Source: Pithys albifrons albifrons (lineage: Eukaryota > Chordata > Aves > Passeriformes > Thamnophilidae). Taken from it: 64,000 nt of DNA. Both the position numbers and the translations under genes were made by a program. The notes beneath the pieces were generated by a model. That model did not search any database. It was not told the origin of the DNA and saw only the letters and a program-made list of their open reading frames with translations. The stretch lies in assembly GCF_047495875.1 (NCBI RefSeq), contig NC_092497.1:59116477-59180476 (forward strand), given 5' to 3'. Shown piece after piece: positions 25,106 to 37,354 of this stretch; position 1 is the first letter of the stretch, and each line of letters begins with the position of its first letter.

Positions 25106-28100
25106 ACCTTTCAGAATAAACACATCCAACTAATCTATAAAACTCCAATTTAAACTGCTGCTCACACATGCAGAGCCTCCAGTTCCCGGCAGACAGTACT
25201 GCCGTCCCTTTTTTTCAGTACAACTCACAGGAACCCTTATTGTTACTAGCAATGTTTTCCTCTTTGCCAAACGTTGCTCCTTCAGTACAAATTAATAGCA
25301 CACTTGGGATAGGAAGGGCTTTAGGAGACCATTACAGATTTCGACACCATTTATGTCGTCACCATGTGGCGCCTCCTTTACAAAAGGGAAGGGCAGCAGG
25401 TTGTGCCGTGTGCTTGCAAGACTGTAATGCTGGAGATTTTGTTTGTGTATCCAGATAGAGGAAACACTCGCCTTTACTGGCTTTAAAAAGGTCAGTGTTT
25501 GATTTAATAATTCCCTGCCAAGAAAGCAGACTCCATTCTCAAAGGTTTAACAGTAGTACTCACTGGGTGGCTGGGTGTCTCAGAGCATTGCTAGCAAGCT
25601 ACAAAGACTTGTAACATCTGTGGATTTCCCCAGTTTGAAATCAGCCCAATTCAGCCGTTTCTATACTTAGCAGTCTCTGTAAATACATGAGAGATGAGAC
25701 TGGCAAGCCTCTGTTCCAGCTCTGCATTACAAACTCATCACAGCATCTTGTAAATTCAGAGGTTAAAAACACACCTATTGGGAAATGCACATTTCAAAAT
25801 TAAATTAATAAACCTATCTTCCTTTTCTCTGTAAAACATACTGTAGTTCACTTAAGTTACGCACACCCAAACCTTTGCCTCTTCAAGCAGTCCTTTACAC
25901 TTACTTCAGAGAAATAACTCATATGGGTTAAGTCATACACATGTTTAGACATTTGCATGATTAGGGTAAAATGACTAAATGTGAAGCACACTGTCAAAAT
26001 AATAATTTAAAACTCAAGTGCATAAATGCTGCATACAACTGTGTATAAAGTTAAAGGGAAACTCTCATGATCTCAAAGAAAATTGATTTAAAAAATACTA
26101 CAGCAATAATAACAATGATAATAACTACACTAATACAGTGTTTTCTAACTTCAGAACACCACAACAAATCATAGGGATCAGAAACACCACAGCAGGCATT
26201 TGTTCCCAAGTCCTTTTAATGGGAGGGTCGCAATCTCATTTTTTTCTGAGGAGATATGGCCCATAAACATATTATGGACCGATGCTATCTTTTGTCCCTG
26301 CCCTCATGAATCTTGAAAACTAATTAATAAATAATGCATTCATTACATTTGCAGTGCTACATTCACCCAGACCCATCTAAAGAAAGCAGCAAAGCTCAGA
26401 ACCAAACACATGTGCTGTTTTAACTTCCATGAATATTTTTCTTAGGTGTTACTTCCTCAGTAATACCTCGTGTCCCAAGGATGATTGATTGCCACACCAA
26501 AAAAAGTAAAAACAAGTAAAAATAAAGATAGATTTTATCCATGAAAAATAACAAGCATTCTGTATGTACAAAATATCATTGCACTGATGCAGTATTTTAA
26601 CACTGCTCTCTGTGCCACATCTATTGTGAGACATGGCTCCTTGATGTCTGTCCTATCAGTCAGGCTATTATCAGCATGCAAGATGTGTGTGCTCCCTCTG
26701 TTGGCTACCTTGCTCGTTTGTAGGAAAAAATTCACATTAAAAAAAATCTTACTAGGAGGGAGCACTATTTTAAGTTTTGGGGTAGGATGTGAAAAGTTAT
26801 TTCCTCTGCAACAGGTAATTAATTTAGAAATAGAGCAAACACACAAACCATTAAATATCTGAACTTCACCTGAAACTTCACCAGGCCTTAAATTTTGCAA
26901 GCAAAATATCTGCTCTCAGAGTTTTCTGTTTGTAATGAATCAATGACACATATTACTAAAACCATCAAGCTCGGGCATGCGAAAAAGTATTTAGATGTCA
27001 AAGTAGTGGTATATCAAAGCACAAAAAACACTATCAAAAACTGTCCAGCTGTTTGCAAATACCAAAGTTAAGCCACAAAAGCAGGTTTGGAAAAATACTG
27101 GACTACATATGCATATTCCTAGTATGTCATACCAAGTTTCAGATTTGGATGGCAAAAAATATCCTTTTAAAAGGTTTTAAAAGATTTCCTACTTAATAGA
27201 AGCAAACGCCAACAGCTATTTTGTTCAGAAACACAAATCAAGCAATTATATTGGCTGAGTAATTAAAAAGTCTTGAAGTGGTGATACTGGTCATAATATT
27301 GCCTCCACTTTCTAGACAGTTAAATAACTTGTATGATGTCAACAGTTCAGACCTCCTTACACAGGAACACCACCAAACAACTGCATCACAAGTGTATCAC
27401 AAACCCAGGCGCATCTCCTGCCGAGAGCCTTCGCCCAGGAGCTTCTGAACCCAGCAGAGCTCTGAGGAAGGGGAAAAATAATAAAACACGGAAAAACTAT
27501 AATGTAAACAGGGCTCTCCTGCAAGGCCACAAGTTGTTAAACAAAAACATATTAGGTAACGACAAGGCTTAGTGAGCCAGTGACTTATTAGTCAACACAG
27601 GGGTGTGTGGCTGGCTGGAATTTTCAAATCAGATTGTCTGCTAGACAGTCAATTCCATTACCCTGCTCTGGTAAAACCTGCAAAACCTTCAGATAGCTAT
27701 CCCCCTCATCATCTGGCAGGACATCCAGCAAGTACATCTGTGTGGTCCTGGGAGCAGGGGTCTTTTTTCTCTTAGTTTTCTAGCTGTTCTTATTTTATTT
27801 CTTTCTCTCCCACCCACGATAAACTGAACTTCAGCCTGGAGAGCTGCAGTGGGTTACCAGTTGACATCCTTGACAAAAAAACAAAGGTGCTGCTTGGAGC
27901 ATTATTGTGACATTGCATTTAAAGTGAGTATCGCAGCTCTGAGACCTTCTGCCTTACATTATCAGGCTCAGTCATCACATCATACTGTGGCTACAGGATA
28001 CAGGACTGTATAAAATATAAGAAAACCAAGCTATAGTTTTTCCCTGCTGAGGAACTAGTGTGTACAGGGCACTGCTAAGGAGTGGATATGAAATATGAAC

Positions 28101-29153
28101 ATGTACAGCTATTACGTATTTTTCTCTTGGCAGCCAAGAAATGAAGATACCTTGGTCTTTATATTGCAGACAAAATGTTACTAGATGCCAGCCAAGACTA
28201 ACAGTTAGAAAAGCTTGTCCTCACTCTGTACCCTGTAGACATAAAGATTATGCATGCCCTTGACACTAATAAAGTTATCACATTCTCTCATCTTCTGTTT
28301 TTTGGAGATTTTTTAAGGAAAGAAGGGGAAAAAAGCACCGTATTCTGTTTTATACTGATTAGTCCTATATGAATATTCCTCTGTCTCCAGCAGGACTCAG
28401 GAAATAATAGCTGCATCATTTTTGCTCTATGGGGCCCAAGGTTGGATTTCCAGGGTAAAACCCTCATATCCTCTCAACTCTTTATATACCAAAAGGGATG
28501 ACAGTCCTCGAAAGCAGAGCTTTCAGTGCACATTACTCTGGCAGAGAACATACCTCAAGAGCAATAGACAGTATCTCTGTAACTTCTCTTTTAAAAGTGT
28601 TCTGCCTGTGGCCTCGAGGAACCATACAGGAATCCAGGCTGAAGGAACAGGGTCGACAAGTCTCACTTGAAAATATTTTGGGGAATGATGGCAGAAGACT
28701 AGAAAAACCCTAAACAACAGAACTCCAGGACTAGGATAACAAATGGGTTGCAATTGTTCCTTATTCCTACTTGCTTCTCAACTCCGAGTTTCACATTTGC
28801 ATTTTTCTTGAAAAAACACAAACACAGCATTGATATGAATACAGAGCACTTTAGACAACAAATACAGAAATTAGTAAACAGAGCCTTCTAGCCATCCACC
28901 CATGCTATATGCCACACTGAGTAGTTTTTAGCTACAAAGATAAAAAAAGATCTCAAAGAGTTTGCCAACTAAGACAGCAGTCCCTCAAATATGCAGAAAA
29001 ATCATATACAAATAAAATGTAAGTCAGTCATTTTGAATCTGGGAAGGCATGATATTACCCAGAGAATAGCTTCCTCATCCCCAGAAATACCTTTCTTTTG
29101 TTAAAGAAATGAAGTGATATAGTAACATTACTTCCAAGAGGAAAAGACAAAAA
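25106..29153. other. Non-coding stretch, no gene recognised
   Basis: No gene is supported. The part at 25160-25460 is less AT-rich, keeps several CpG dinucleotides and contains a CTCF-like word at 25359-25372. The parts at 27340-27480 and 27600-27760 are also less AT-rich. These may be regulatory or conserved non-coding DNA, but the sequence alone cannot show it. A 121-codon minus-strand frame at 26535-26900 has no recognisable domain. Confidence 0.55.
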
Positions 29154-29562
29154 TGAAGGAAGGGAGGGAGGGAGGGAGGGAGGGAGGGAAGGAAGGAGGG
29201 AAGGAAGGAAGGAGGGAAGGAAGGAAGGAGGGAAGGAAGGAAGGAAGGAAGGAAGGAAGGAAGGAAGGAAGGAAGGAAGGAAGGAAGGAAGGAAGGAAGG
29301 AAGGAAGGAAGGAAGGAAGGAAGGAAGGAAGGAAGGAAGGAAGGAAGGAAGGAAGGAAGGAAGGAAGGAAGGAAGGAAGGAAGGAAGGAAGGAAGGAAGG
29401 AAGGAAGGAAGGAAGGAAGGAAGGAAGGAAGGAAGGAAGGAAGGAAGGAAGGAAGGAAGGAAGGAAGGAAGGAAGGAAGGAAGGAAGGAAGGAAGGAAGG
29501 AAGGAAGGAAGGAAGGAAGGAAGGAAGGAAGGAAGGAAGGAAGGAAGGAAGGAAGGAAGGAA
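29154..29562 (+). repeat. (GGAA)n microsatellite array of about 400 bp
   Basis: The array starts as GGGA units mixed with GGAA, then from about 29231 is an uninterrupted GGAA tract of roughly 330 bp (about 83 units). The left edge carries three spaced GAGGG interruptions, typical of an older, more stable end, while the right side is perfect and probably recently expanded. GGAA is the core of ETS-family transcription factor sites. Open frames with repeated Lys-Glu-Gly-Arg (plus) or Leu-Pro-Ser-Phe (minus) are products of the repeat. Confidence 0.98.
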
Positions 29563-32199
29563 ACAGTCAAACATAGCTGTGTGGGCGTTATGCTCCAAAG
29601 GGTTGTAATGAAGAGGAGTATCAGTGTTCTTGTTTCCAAAAATTTATGAAACCAAATATGACTAGCTATTTATTTGCCTGAACAATCACTGCTTAAAGTA
29701 TATTTAAAAGAAAGGCAGAAACACGGGTCCAGTGCCAATTGTACTTTTCAGACAAGCCATATACAGTGGATTCCTCAACTCCTTAGTCCAAAAACTACTA
29801 ATAATTCGTGGTGCTGCTGACACATCTGAGAACAAATACAAAGAAACTGTCTCTCAAGGATTTCATCAGTGTGTTAAATAACATAAAGAGCAAAAAGAAT
29901 ATTTTCTCTCAAAGCTGGGAAAATAAATTATTGAAAAAAAAATTTTTTAAAACAACTCTCTGTCTCACTGAAAAGGGAGGCTTCCCCAATGATCTCTGCA
30001 TTATGAAGAGTGGAATTACTGAGAGAGAATGTCAGTCACATTTTAACTCAAACATAAACAGCAAAGATAGTTGCTGATACATCTGGAAGGCCCATTATCC
30101 TTTACAAAAGAACTTATTTAGATTTGGAACTTCAGAACAGAAAAATCCAGAATGCCTTAAACTGAAATGCACATGTGTATAGCATACCTCAACATACATT
30201 TTGAAATAGACAAGTAGACTAGCTTTTGATGTAATGTATTCAGATTGGTTCTAGTCACTCACCAATTATAATGAAGGACTCTGAGATCAAAAAAAAAAAA
30301 ATCTGAGAGATGCTTTATAACATCCATTTTATATTCCATAGATACCTATCCTTAAGGTTTAATTTTGCTGCATTTAACTTCAAAAAAAATTCTTACATTA
30401 TGAAACAAATGATAGTACAAATTTATCTATTCATAAGAAAATTATCATAAGAAATATTTGAATAATGCGCACCAGAAGAGAATCAGGTAGTTATACCACA
30501 CACTACATAAGTCTCTGTAATACTGGTCTGCTTTATTACAGAAACACGGAGAAGTCTCACTGTTGAACAGCATTCCAGTGACTTTGAGAGCATACCTGTG
30601 AGTATTTGTACTATTCCAGAATCTACAAGAGGCAAACATACTTTTGGAAAGACTAGAATCATTGGCAGTTATCAAAATATAACACACAAATAAATATAGC
30701 CCTACAAGTCATTGTAAAAGGGCATTTCAGTTTTAACTACCATAAAAATACAAAAACAGAAATACAGAATAAATCATCCTTCAAGCTATAAAAAATTTAT
30801 TTATCCTCTGATAGCTGTCAAGGAATTACATATCTGATACATTTTTCCCAACCATAATTAAAAGAATAAAACCAAACCAAACAACAAGTAGCAACAATAA
30901 AAAAGACCTAAACAAACCTTTTAGAGTAAGTGAACCCAATTCTTTTGTTTAAACAAAGAGGTTTTGAAATAATAAACATTCTTCTTTTCCTACATTTGAG
31001 ATCATGATGGACTACTTCAGTAGCTATTTATACCTTTACTACAGAGAACACTTGACCTATGAAATAGGTCCACAATCTCTTTGAACTGGCCTAGGTCCAC
31101 ACTGCTGCAAACATGTTTGTGCTGACACAAAGAGTTAAGAAGAGAGAAGATGGGGGAAGAGCATATAGACTTTTGCACTAACACCACCACTCTGCAGTGC
31201 ACATTTTACAAAAACTACGTTACTCCATACTCTATTCTGCCACACTATACCAAACTCTTAGTAAGATATTGCATGAACCATTTAGCAATTGACAATCTTC
31301 AGAGTCCTTTTTTTTCTCAGGTAGCCCTAAAGTCCAGACAGTGGATACTTCTCTGACATGTCAACAATGTTTTTGACCTGTCAAGGATTCCTTCAGTTCA
31401 TGGCAGATGGAATTGTTATCAGTTTCCAGGTTTGTTTATTAATGTACTTAGGGAACAGTTCATCAGGGATCAGGATTAGTATTTGTGCCTTTAGAGCACC
31501 ATCAGGGTTTCCATATGGTTTTCTGAACACTGTGGTTTCTTAGCAAGTGATAAAGAGAATTGTAAGAGCTTGTGATAAAAGGACTGGTCCAAAATAACAC
31601 AGGAATGAAAAACAAGCATCAGCTGTCTACAGCCTTAAAGTGCAGCGAACAACATGCTCTGGTGACAGGAGTATCTAATAGTCGGTGTTATCATACTGTT
31701 AACTCCATTTCAGTCAGTGACAAAATCAGCCTTTCCCCACTTCAACTCATATATTTCTCCTTAAAACTATACCAGATTTGAATTTGGGGTAAAAATTCTG
31801 CACCTACAAAGGTGCAGGGGTGGCGTAGTTTCAGATATCTATGTCTTTCAGTTAGTTCTGGAGCAACTACAAGGCATGCTGTTCTAGCATTTTCAGCATT
31901 TCAGAAAACAGCACTGCTTACTTTGTCATACAGGAGTTTCCACAAGCTATTCTCAGACAGAGATGAAAAAAAGGATACACAGAAAAATTTCTAAACAACA
32001 TCTGTGAGTAAGGAACCACCAAGTCTCTGCCATTCTTTTATCCACTTCCTCCTTTTTTCCAGCTTCCTAAAGGGTGCTTCTTGAATATCAAATTATGAAT
32101 ATGATAGGGACAGCAAGTAATGTGAGACAGCCATTTGTTTAACATGGCTAACCCCAAGCCACTAGTGCTTGCACAAGCTGTTAAGCTCTGTCATTATAC
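29563..32199. other. Non-coding stretch left of the exon candidate
   Basis: No clear exon. Minus-strand frames at 30445-30687 and 31017-31202 could hold small exons of the same gene as the 32.2-kb candidate (each has an AG preceded by a weak pyrimidine stretch), but neither has convincing coding bias. If the 32.2-kb exon is real, its downstream exons lie in this direction or beyond the window. Confidence 0.45.
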
Positions 32200-32474
32200 C
32201 AGAGCTTTCCAGAGGCCAAGTGCAGAAGGGTCATCTCTCTGAGAAACTGTATACCCTTTACTTGGTGTTTTACTCTCTGGGGTTAGCTGTAATGTGACCC
32301 TCAGAGTGACTTGAGGCTTGGGGTTGGAAAAGTACAGATGCTGCAGCAGATCTGAAGGGCAGCAGTAGTGTGAGAGCAGTTCCAAGGCAAAGCCATGAAG
32401 AAAGTCCACGATGCTGCAGGGCAGCTGTGTGTCCCCCTCAGCCCCCACCTTCTGCCGCAGGCTCTGTGTGCTTT
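32200..32474 (-). CDS. Candidate internal coding exon, unidentified protein
   Basis: On the minus strand a strong pyrimidine tract (TTCCTTCTTTCCCTTCC) leads to TGTGCACAG at 32475, an excellent splice acceptor. The exon would begin AAAGCAC and stay open for 91 complete codons to CTG at 32200, followed by GTATAA as a plausible donor. The next codon in frame after GTA is a stop. Its length is 275 nt, entering in phase 1 and leaving in phase 0. Of the first 40 full codons 29 end in G or C, in clear contrast with the AT-rich surroundings, which is a coding signature. The predicted segment contains a hydrophobic, probably helical stretch (around 'IVDFLHGFALELLSHYCC') followed by a polar, Thr/Pro/Lys-containing part. 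I do not recognise the family. Alternatives are an exonic fragment of a dead retrogene or a chance open frame. Confidence 0.4.
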
Positions 32475-32984
32475 CTGTGCACAGGAAGGGAAAGAAGGAA
32501 GAACAGTACATGTGATGCAGAAAACAAAGATTATGAGGATTTAAGAAAGAAAATAATACAAAGCTTCCAGCCCAAGAACTCAGGCTACATGCTAGAAATT
32601 ACTTTTAATTTAGCTAGGATGAACTGATCAGAAAAAAAAAAAAAGGAAAAAAATAGAAAAAAGTATGCACACTTGATGCTTTGTATTTATTATAATCTTT
32701 ACGTAAATGTCATGATATCTTTAATTTTTTTGCTAATACAATTTCAGGCCTTCCACAGTGAAGTTTGTGCTTGTCAGAAGTACAATTTTTCCATTAGGCA
32801 AGATTTTTTAGTATCTCAGGGTAAATGTTTAAACAAAAGATTAGGGAAAACACTATTCAATTGCAGTTTTTTGATGAGGCAAACACCATGCTTTTAACAC
32901 CATGCCATTCAAAATATTGCCTTTTAGCTACCGCTTCAGCTTTTGTTCAGTCTTGTTATCATAAACTATAAATACAATAATTAC
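32475..32984. other. Putative intron between exon candidates
   Basis: AT-rich sequence with A and T runs (for example at 32630-32660). It contains the pyrimidine tract and acceptor of the 32.2-kb exon at its left edge. No other feature. Confidence 0.4.
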
Positions 32985-33172
32985 GTGTACATTCTGACTG
33001 GCTGGTATGTGTCTGCTTTCATGCATGCACCTAAATAGAAACTGTTTCTGTTCCAAAGAATCTGTACTCCAAGAATCACAAGAAACAAAGAAGCTCAAAA
33101 GTTCTCCATTTGTCATCCCTTTATGTCCAACGATTTCAGGAGAAGAGAGGAAAAGGACATCAATACCATTCT
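32985..33172 (-). CDS. Weak candidate coding exon, unidentified
   Basis: A minus-strand open frame covers the segment. Reading from about 33172, after an AG acceptor (GCTTGTAATGCAG), it runs through acidic and hydrophobic residues ('EPEENGIDVLFLSSPEIVG', then 'GELLSFFVSCDSW') with a protein-like composition, to possible donors at 33030 (GTGCAT), 32990 (GTACAC) or 32984 (GTAATT). None gives the phase 1 exit needed to join directly to the exon at 32474. Codons are AT-rich, unlike the neighbouring candidate. It could be an exon with a further small exon in between, or a chance frame. Confidence 0.2.
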
Positions 33173-35169
33173 CTTCAGGCTCTGCATTACAAGCATGCCC
33201 CAAAGAAATATAGTAATTATTCTTGCCTGTATTCCTGACCTGGTTATTGGGTGTTTTGGGTTTTCTTCCCCCCTACTGAATTAGAAGAAGAAAAAAGTTT
33301 CAAAATCAGCTCAGTTTTCAGATAGGAAACATAAAAGAGAAAAAGAAAGACAATACCAGAATGCTAATGTTGGCCATTCATGGATACCTTTTAAGAAATC
33401 TTATGCACAAATAAGTATGGAGAAAAAAGGTTAATTATAAGTGACACTGTACAATTCCTAGGTAAGAATCCTGAGGTTTGCAAAAGGAAAGGTTATCCCA
33501 AAGTCTAATAAAACATTATGCCTGAATGTCCCTTTCTCAGATGCCAAAGGGTACTGCTATTGTTCCCCAGCAAGGCAGACAGCTGGCACTGCGCTCTGAG
33601 TGCCGGCCCGGCTGTAGCCAGCAACTCATTTACGACCCCAGCATCAGTCAGTCAAAGCAGATCATTTAGCAGAAAACCTCCCAGGCTGGTAGTCTTCCCA
33701 TCCCTCACTCCCCCCACATGGTACCAGACAGGTCCGGTCAGGCTGCACAATTCCATGGCCTTCAAAAGCCCAACATTTTTCATGTTCATTTGAGAGGTTC
33801 TTTCCCTCGAATTCAAAGCTGCTTTCACAAATGTGTTAGTGGGTGAGAGCTTTCTATTCTCACGCTAGATGTGATTAATTTGTGGCATTCACGTGGCTAG
33901 TTCTGTACAGACAATGGGAATGGACTGGCTCACACCCTATCTACAAGCAATTTATGCCACAGAAGTTCAGACTTAAAGAAAAAGGCTTTGACAGTAGCAA
34001 GTTTCCTGCTTGTTATGGATGGCACTGAGTGAAACACAATGAAGTATTTCTGCAAGAAAAAAGATTGCTCTATTACCAGTAGCACCAATTATTATTAAAA
34101 CAGACCTGACAAAGACAGAAGAGCATTTTTCTCATTGCTGCACTAATGACAACAAAACACATTAAAAAAGCAAAACCTGATTCTTATGTTTTCTTTGGTT
34201 CATCCAGTGAACACTTAACACGAGAAAGCAAGGACATGAAACCTGAATAGAAGTAACTGTTTCAACCCAGATACTCAGATCTCCCTCTTCCATTTACAAT
34301 TACAGTTGCAGAAGTGCAGAGTTAATTAATAGCAAGAGGAATAATTGTTGAATTATCTTCTCTTAGTGTATTTCTCTCACTAAAGCCCTCAATGACAGTC
34401 CTATTCAATTCTATAATCAGCCTTACAGCTTACCTTTGATGGACTAAGATAGTAAGAACTCACAAGCGTCAGCAATTCATCTCTGCCAAAGAATACTCAA
34501 ACTTTCTTTATTCCAGTTTACCTTCTGTACAGACAAGCACTGAAGACCACCTCTTAGCCCTCCCAAATAAGCTCCCTTGTACCATACATCAGAAAGACAG
34601 CACTGAGTCAAGTTTATACACAGATACACAGATATACAGCTATGGAATGCACTGGACTGAGATTTTATCTCCTCTATACACAAGAAAACACCTAGAATCC
34701 ATTATCAGATGCATAAAGTAAACCTGCACCTCAGTGTTATTCACGAAACAGCCTTTTGCAATTCCTCTGAATGTCTAACACAAGCTCTCAGAGCATGCTG
34801 ACTACCATTATTAGAAGTATTCCATTGTTTGCTGCCTTATAGATTTTAAAAGAAAACTGAAAGGTATAAAAGAGGAAAGTGAAAAATAGGCAAAGTGTAA
34901 TTGATGTTTACTTAAACCATACACTGGCACATGTTTAAAACTAACAGGACCAAGTTGCAAAGAAGGAGCTGGTATAGTGAGCTGGGATTCTGAAATGCAA
35001 TGTCAGTAAATGGAAGGTCCTCTTAATTTCTATCAATTAACCCAGTATCTTAAAGTCAGCAATTACATATGGAAGCATGCCCTCCACTGGCCTTGAATTT
35101 GTTTCATAGCCAATGTGTATAATTACTCCTGATTAATATCCCACATTGCACATGAACAGTATCAGCAAA
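33173..35169. other. Non-coding stretch with possible regulatory patches
   Basis: No gene is supported. A patch at 33570-33760 is less AT-rich and holds several CpGs. A patch at 33840-33960 has high complexity with words such as 'tgtgattaattt' and 'ggcattcacgtggc', typical of developmental enhancers. Both are guesses from composition. The rest is AT-rich filler. Confidence 0.5.
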
Positions 35170-35430
35170 CCCAAATGATCTACGGTGCTGCTGCCACAGG
35201 AAGCCTTAGTGCCCTGATTGGCGCCTTTATCAAAGCACTCTGCCCAAATGAGACTGAGGGCTGATTTGGCACCCACGCTGCCTGATCTATCAAGAGCGAA
35301 ACAGCACTGCCTTCCACATAATCATCTTAATCCCTTGCATCAATTAATTAAAACACAAGGAAAGATTTTACTTATGTGTGAGCAATTACAACAAGTTCCT
35401 GGTTGATGTCCAAATGGATTCATGACATCA
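35170..35430. promoter_or_regulatory. Enhancer-like high-complexity patch (speculative)
   Basis: The block has non-repetitive, balanced composition amid AT-rich DNA. It carries a TCF/LEF-type word (ATCAAAG at 35229-35235), an inverted CCAAT word next to a GGCGCC (near 35217-35225), NFI half-site-like 'ttggcac', and a homeodomain-type TAATTA (35344-35349). It has no open frame with coding bias. Such clusters are usual in conserved enhancers but also arise by chance. No target gene can be named. Confidence 0.2.
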
Positions 35431-36130
35431 ATTTCTGAACAATAAAACCTGGTGTATTAGGGAATTTTAACAGGTGACTTTACATACAGTATACACATTT
35501 TCATTAATTGCGAACACATTAAAAGGCAATAGATGTGAACCTTACCTAGAGTTAGTAGTATTCACAAGACTATTTCCAAGGGGGAACAATTAAAACTAAA
35601 AACAAAATAAATTTGCAAGGATATACACAAAAGGTGAGAAAAACCCTATTGCTACAGAGTAAGTGATTGTCTGCAGCATGTAATTTCAACTGCTCTGGCA
35701 GTTTGTACATTTTGATAACATTACCTTCTTGGATTAGATTTGTCTGTAAGTGAAAATGAGTGACTAATAGTAGAACTGGTAGCAGCTGTTATTGGGGATC
35801 ATTCCCAGTTAAAGAGAAAGAGGTCTGTGCAAAAAGCATCGTCAAAAGCTGTGCAACCTGCTGTGTGGCTTCTGTTCTTCTGGTTTGCCTCAGTTAGAAT
35901 GGGAAGCGCTCCAGCATGACGGATGCACATACTCCAACATGGGGGATAGCGCATGGGAACCCACTGGGTCAGTCATTCAAGCCAAGGCACTCAGTGATAA
36001 AGCAACACATTGTGGTTACAAGCTTGAAGTGCACAATCAGTGAACTTTCCACTGTGCAGATGGCACTTGTTGTCTGGGTACAGCATAACACACCTAAAGC
36101 CAGTAAAAGGGATCTCTGTTTCATTTTGGC
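35431..36130. other. Non-coding stretch, no gene recognised
   Basis: No open frame of interest. The part from 35770 to 36120 is again less AT-rich and may be regulatory. No repeat was seen. Confidence 0.5.
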
Positions 36131-36192
36131 TTTTTAATTTTATTTTATCTTATTTTATTATTTTTAAATTTATTTTATTTTATTTATTTTAT
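36131..36192 (+). repeat. (TTTTA)n-like low-complexity tract
   Basis: About 60 bp made of imperfect TTTTA, TTTA and TTTAAA units. It is a degenerate pentanucleotide repeat. No retroposon body is seen on either side, so this is not clearly a retroposon tail. Confidence 0.85.
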
Positions 36193-36772
36193 GTTAGTCA
36201 TTTTTTGACAGGATGTTGATAAACTATGTCACCTGCCTTATGAACTGCAACGGAAAACTCTAGATCTGCCAATCAAAAATTAGGAGAAAAATATGTCAGC
36301 ATTTTGCTTTCTGAATAAAACCATACCACAATTTATAATCCACATTCCCCTCCAGACTACAAGGAAAAATTCAGTGAGATTCTTCTAGAACTTCTAGCAT
36401 GTTTTAAATGCAAGGGCAGTCAATGATTCTCATACTGACAAGGGAGTGTACACGCACCCTTGTGTGTGCAGGAATACACAACAGAGGTATAAGCTTTCTT
36501 TACTCCAGAGAAATGAAAAGCTTGATGTATTTTAGCAACTAGATAGCATAACTTGGGAATATTACTGTCTGAAAAGTAATGGTTGTTCCCTAATGATGCT
36601 TATTATTCATACACAGCAATTTCCCTACAGTCCAGCAAAATCTCTGTGAGAGCAGTACAATAGAGAACCTACCTATGGAGATGCATTTTAAACAGAAAGA
36701 GAGTACCAAATATTATAAAGAAAGTACAATTCCCTGGCTTCAGTGTCTTTGAGGAGGGAGAGGAGGAGTTAT
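36193..36772. other. Non-coding stretch, no gene recognised
   Basis: AT-rich sequence without open frames or repeats worth naming. It becomes purine-rich from about 36750. Confidence 0.6.
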
Positions 36773-36793
36773 GGGGTTGGGGTTAGGGAGGGG
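36773..36793 (+). repeat. Canonical G-quadruplex motif
   Basis: Four G tracts in 21 bases: G4, loop TT, G4, loop TTA, G3, loop A, G4. This meets the strict G3+ with 1-7 nt loop rule and includes a telomere-like GGGGTTAGGG. It lies inside a 60-bp purine-rich stretch. On the minus strand the same bases read as a C-rich i-motif. Confidence 0.85.
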
Positions 36794-37354
36794 AGAACTG
36801 AAGGGAGAAGGAGTGGCAAATATGGGGAAAAATCTGAAACTGCTCCAGTGTAGACTAATTTAGTAAAGGCAGGGAAATTTAAATTGATTGTGTGAACTCC
36901 TCCTCTCTCTGCTGATCCGCTACCCTTCCCACATCTGTCTCTAATTGCCCAGGGCACCTCCTGCTGTCTTGCTCAACATTGGCACTCTGCCTTGCCAAAG
37001 AAATCCTTAACCTGATCGGCTGTATCCTGACCAACTGTGCCACTACAAGATCTTACCAAGAGAGAAAAGAAAAGAAAATGTCTCTGTAAAATAACAAACC
37101 ATAAGCCACAATACTTCTCCAGCCCCAGTGCCCTTCAGAGTCAGTACAAACCAAGCCGGCAGCAGCAAGTGACTCAGTCCTGCCAGGCAACAGAGCCCCA
37201 GTATTCAGAGAAACACGCTTCTGTAACTGAAAACTAGTAAGTCAAGCAATTTCTGAAGTTCTATAAGCAAATATTTATGAGGCACAGTCATAAAATAATG
37301 TTACATCCTGCTAGACAACACTAGGGCACATTATTTGGAGTTACTGTAATAGAA
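36794..37354. other. Non-coding stretch, mixed composition
   Basis: Balanced-composition sequence at 36880-37200 has several short pyrimidine-rich and CAG-containing words but no supported exon. It could be regulatory. Confidence 0.5.

Noticed and set aside
29055..29639. 194-codon minus-strand open frame of repeated Leu-Pro-Ser-Phe and the matching plus-strand Lys-Glu-Gly-Arg frame
   Set aside because: They are translations of the GGAA array. A four-base unit read in three frames gives a four-residue repeat with no stop.
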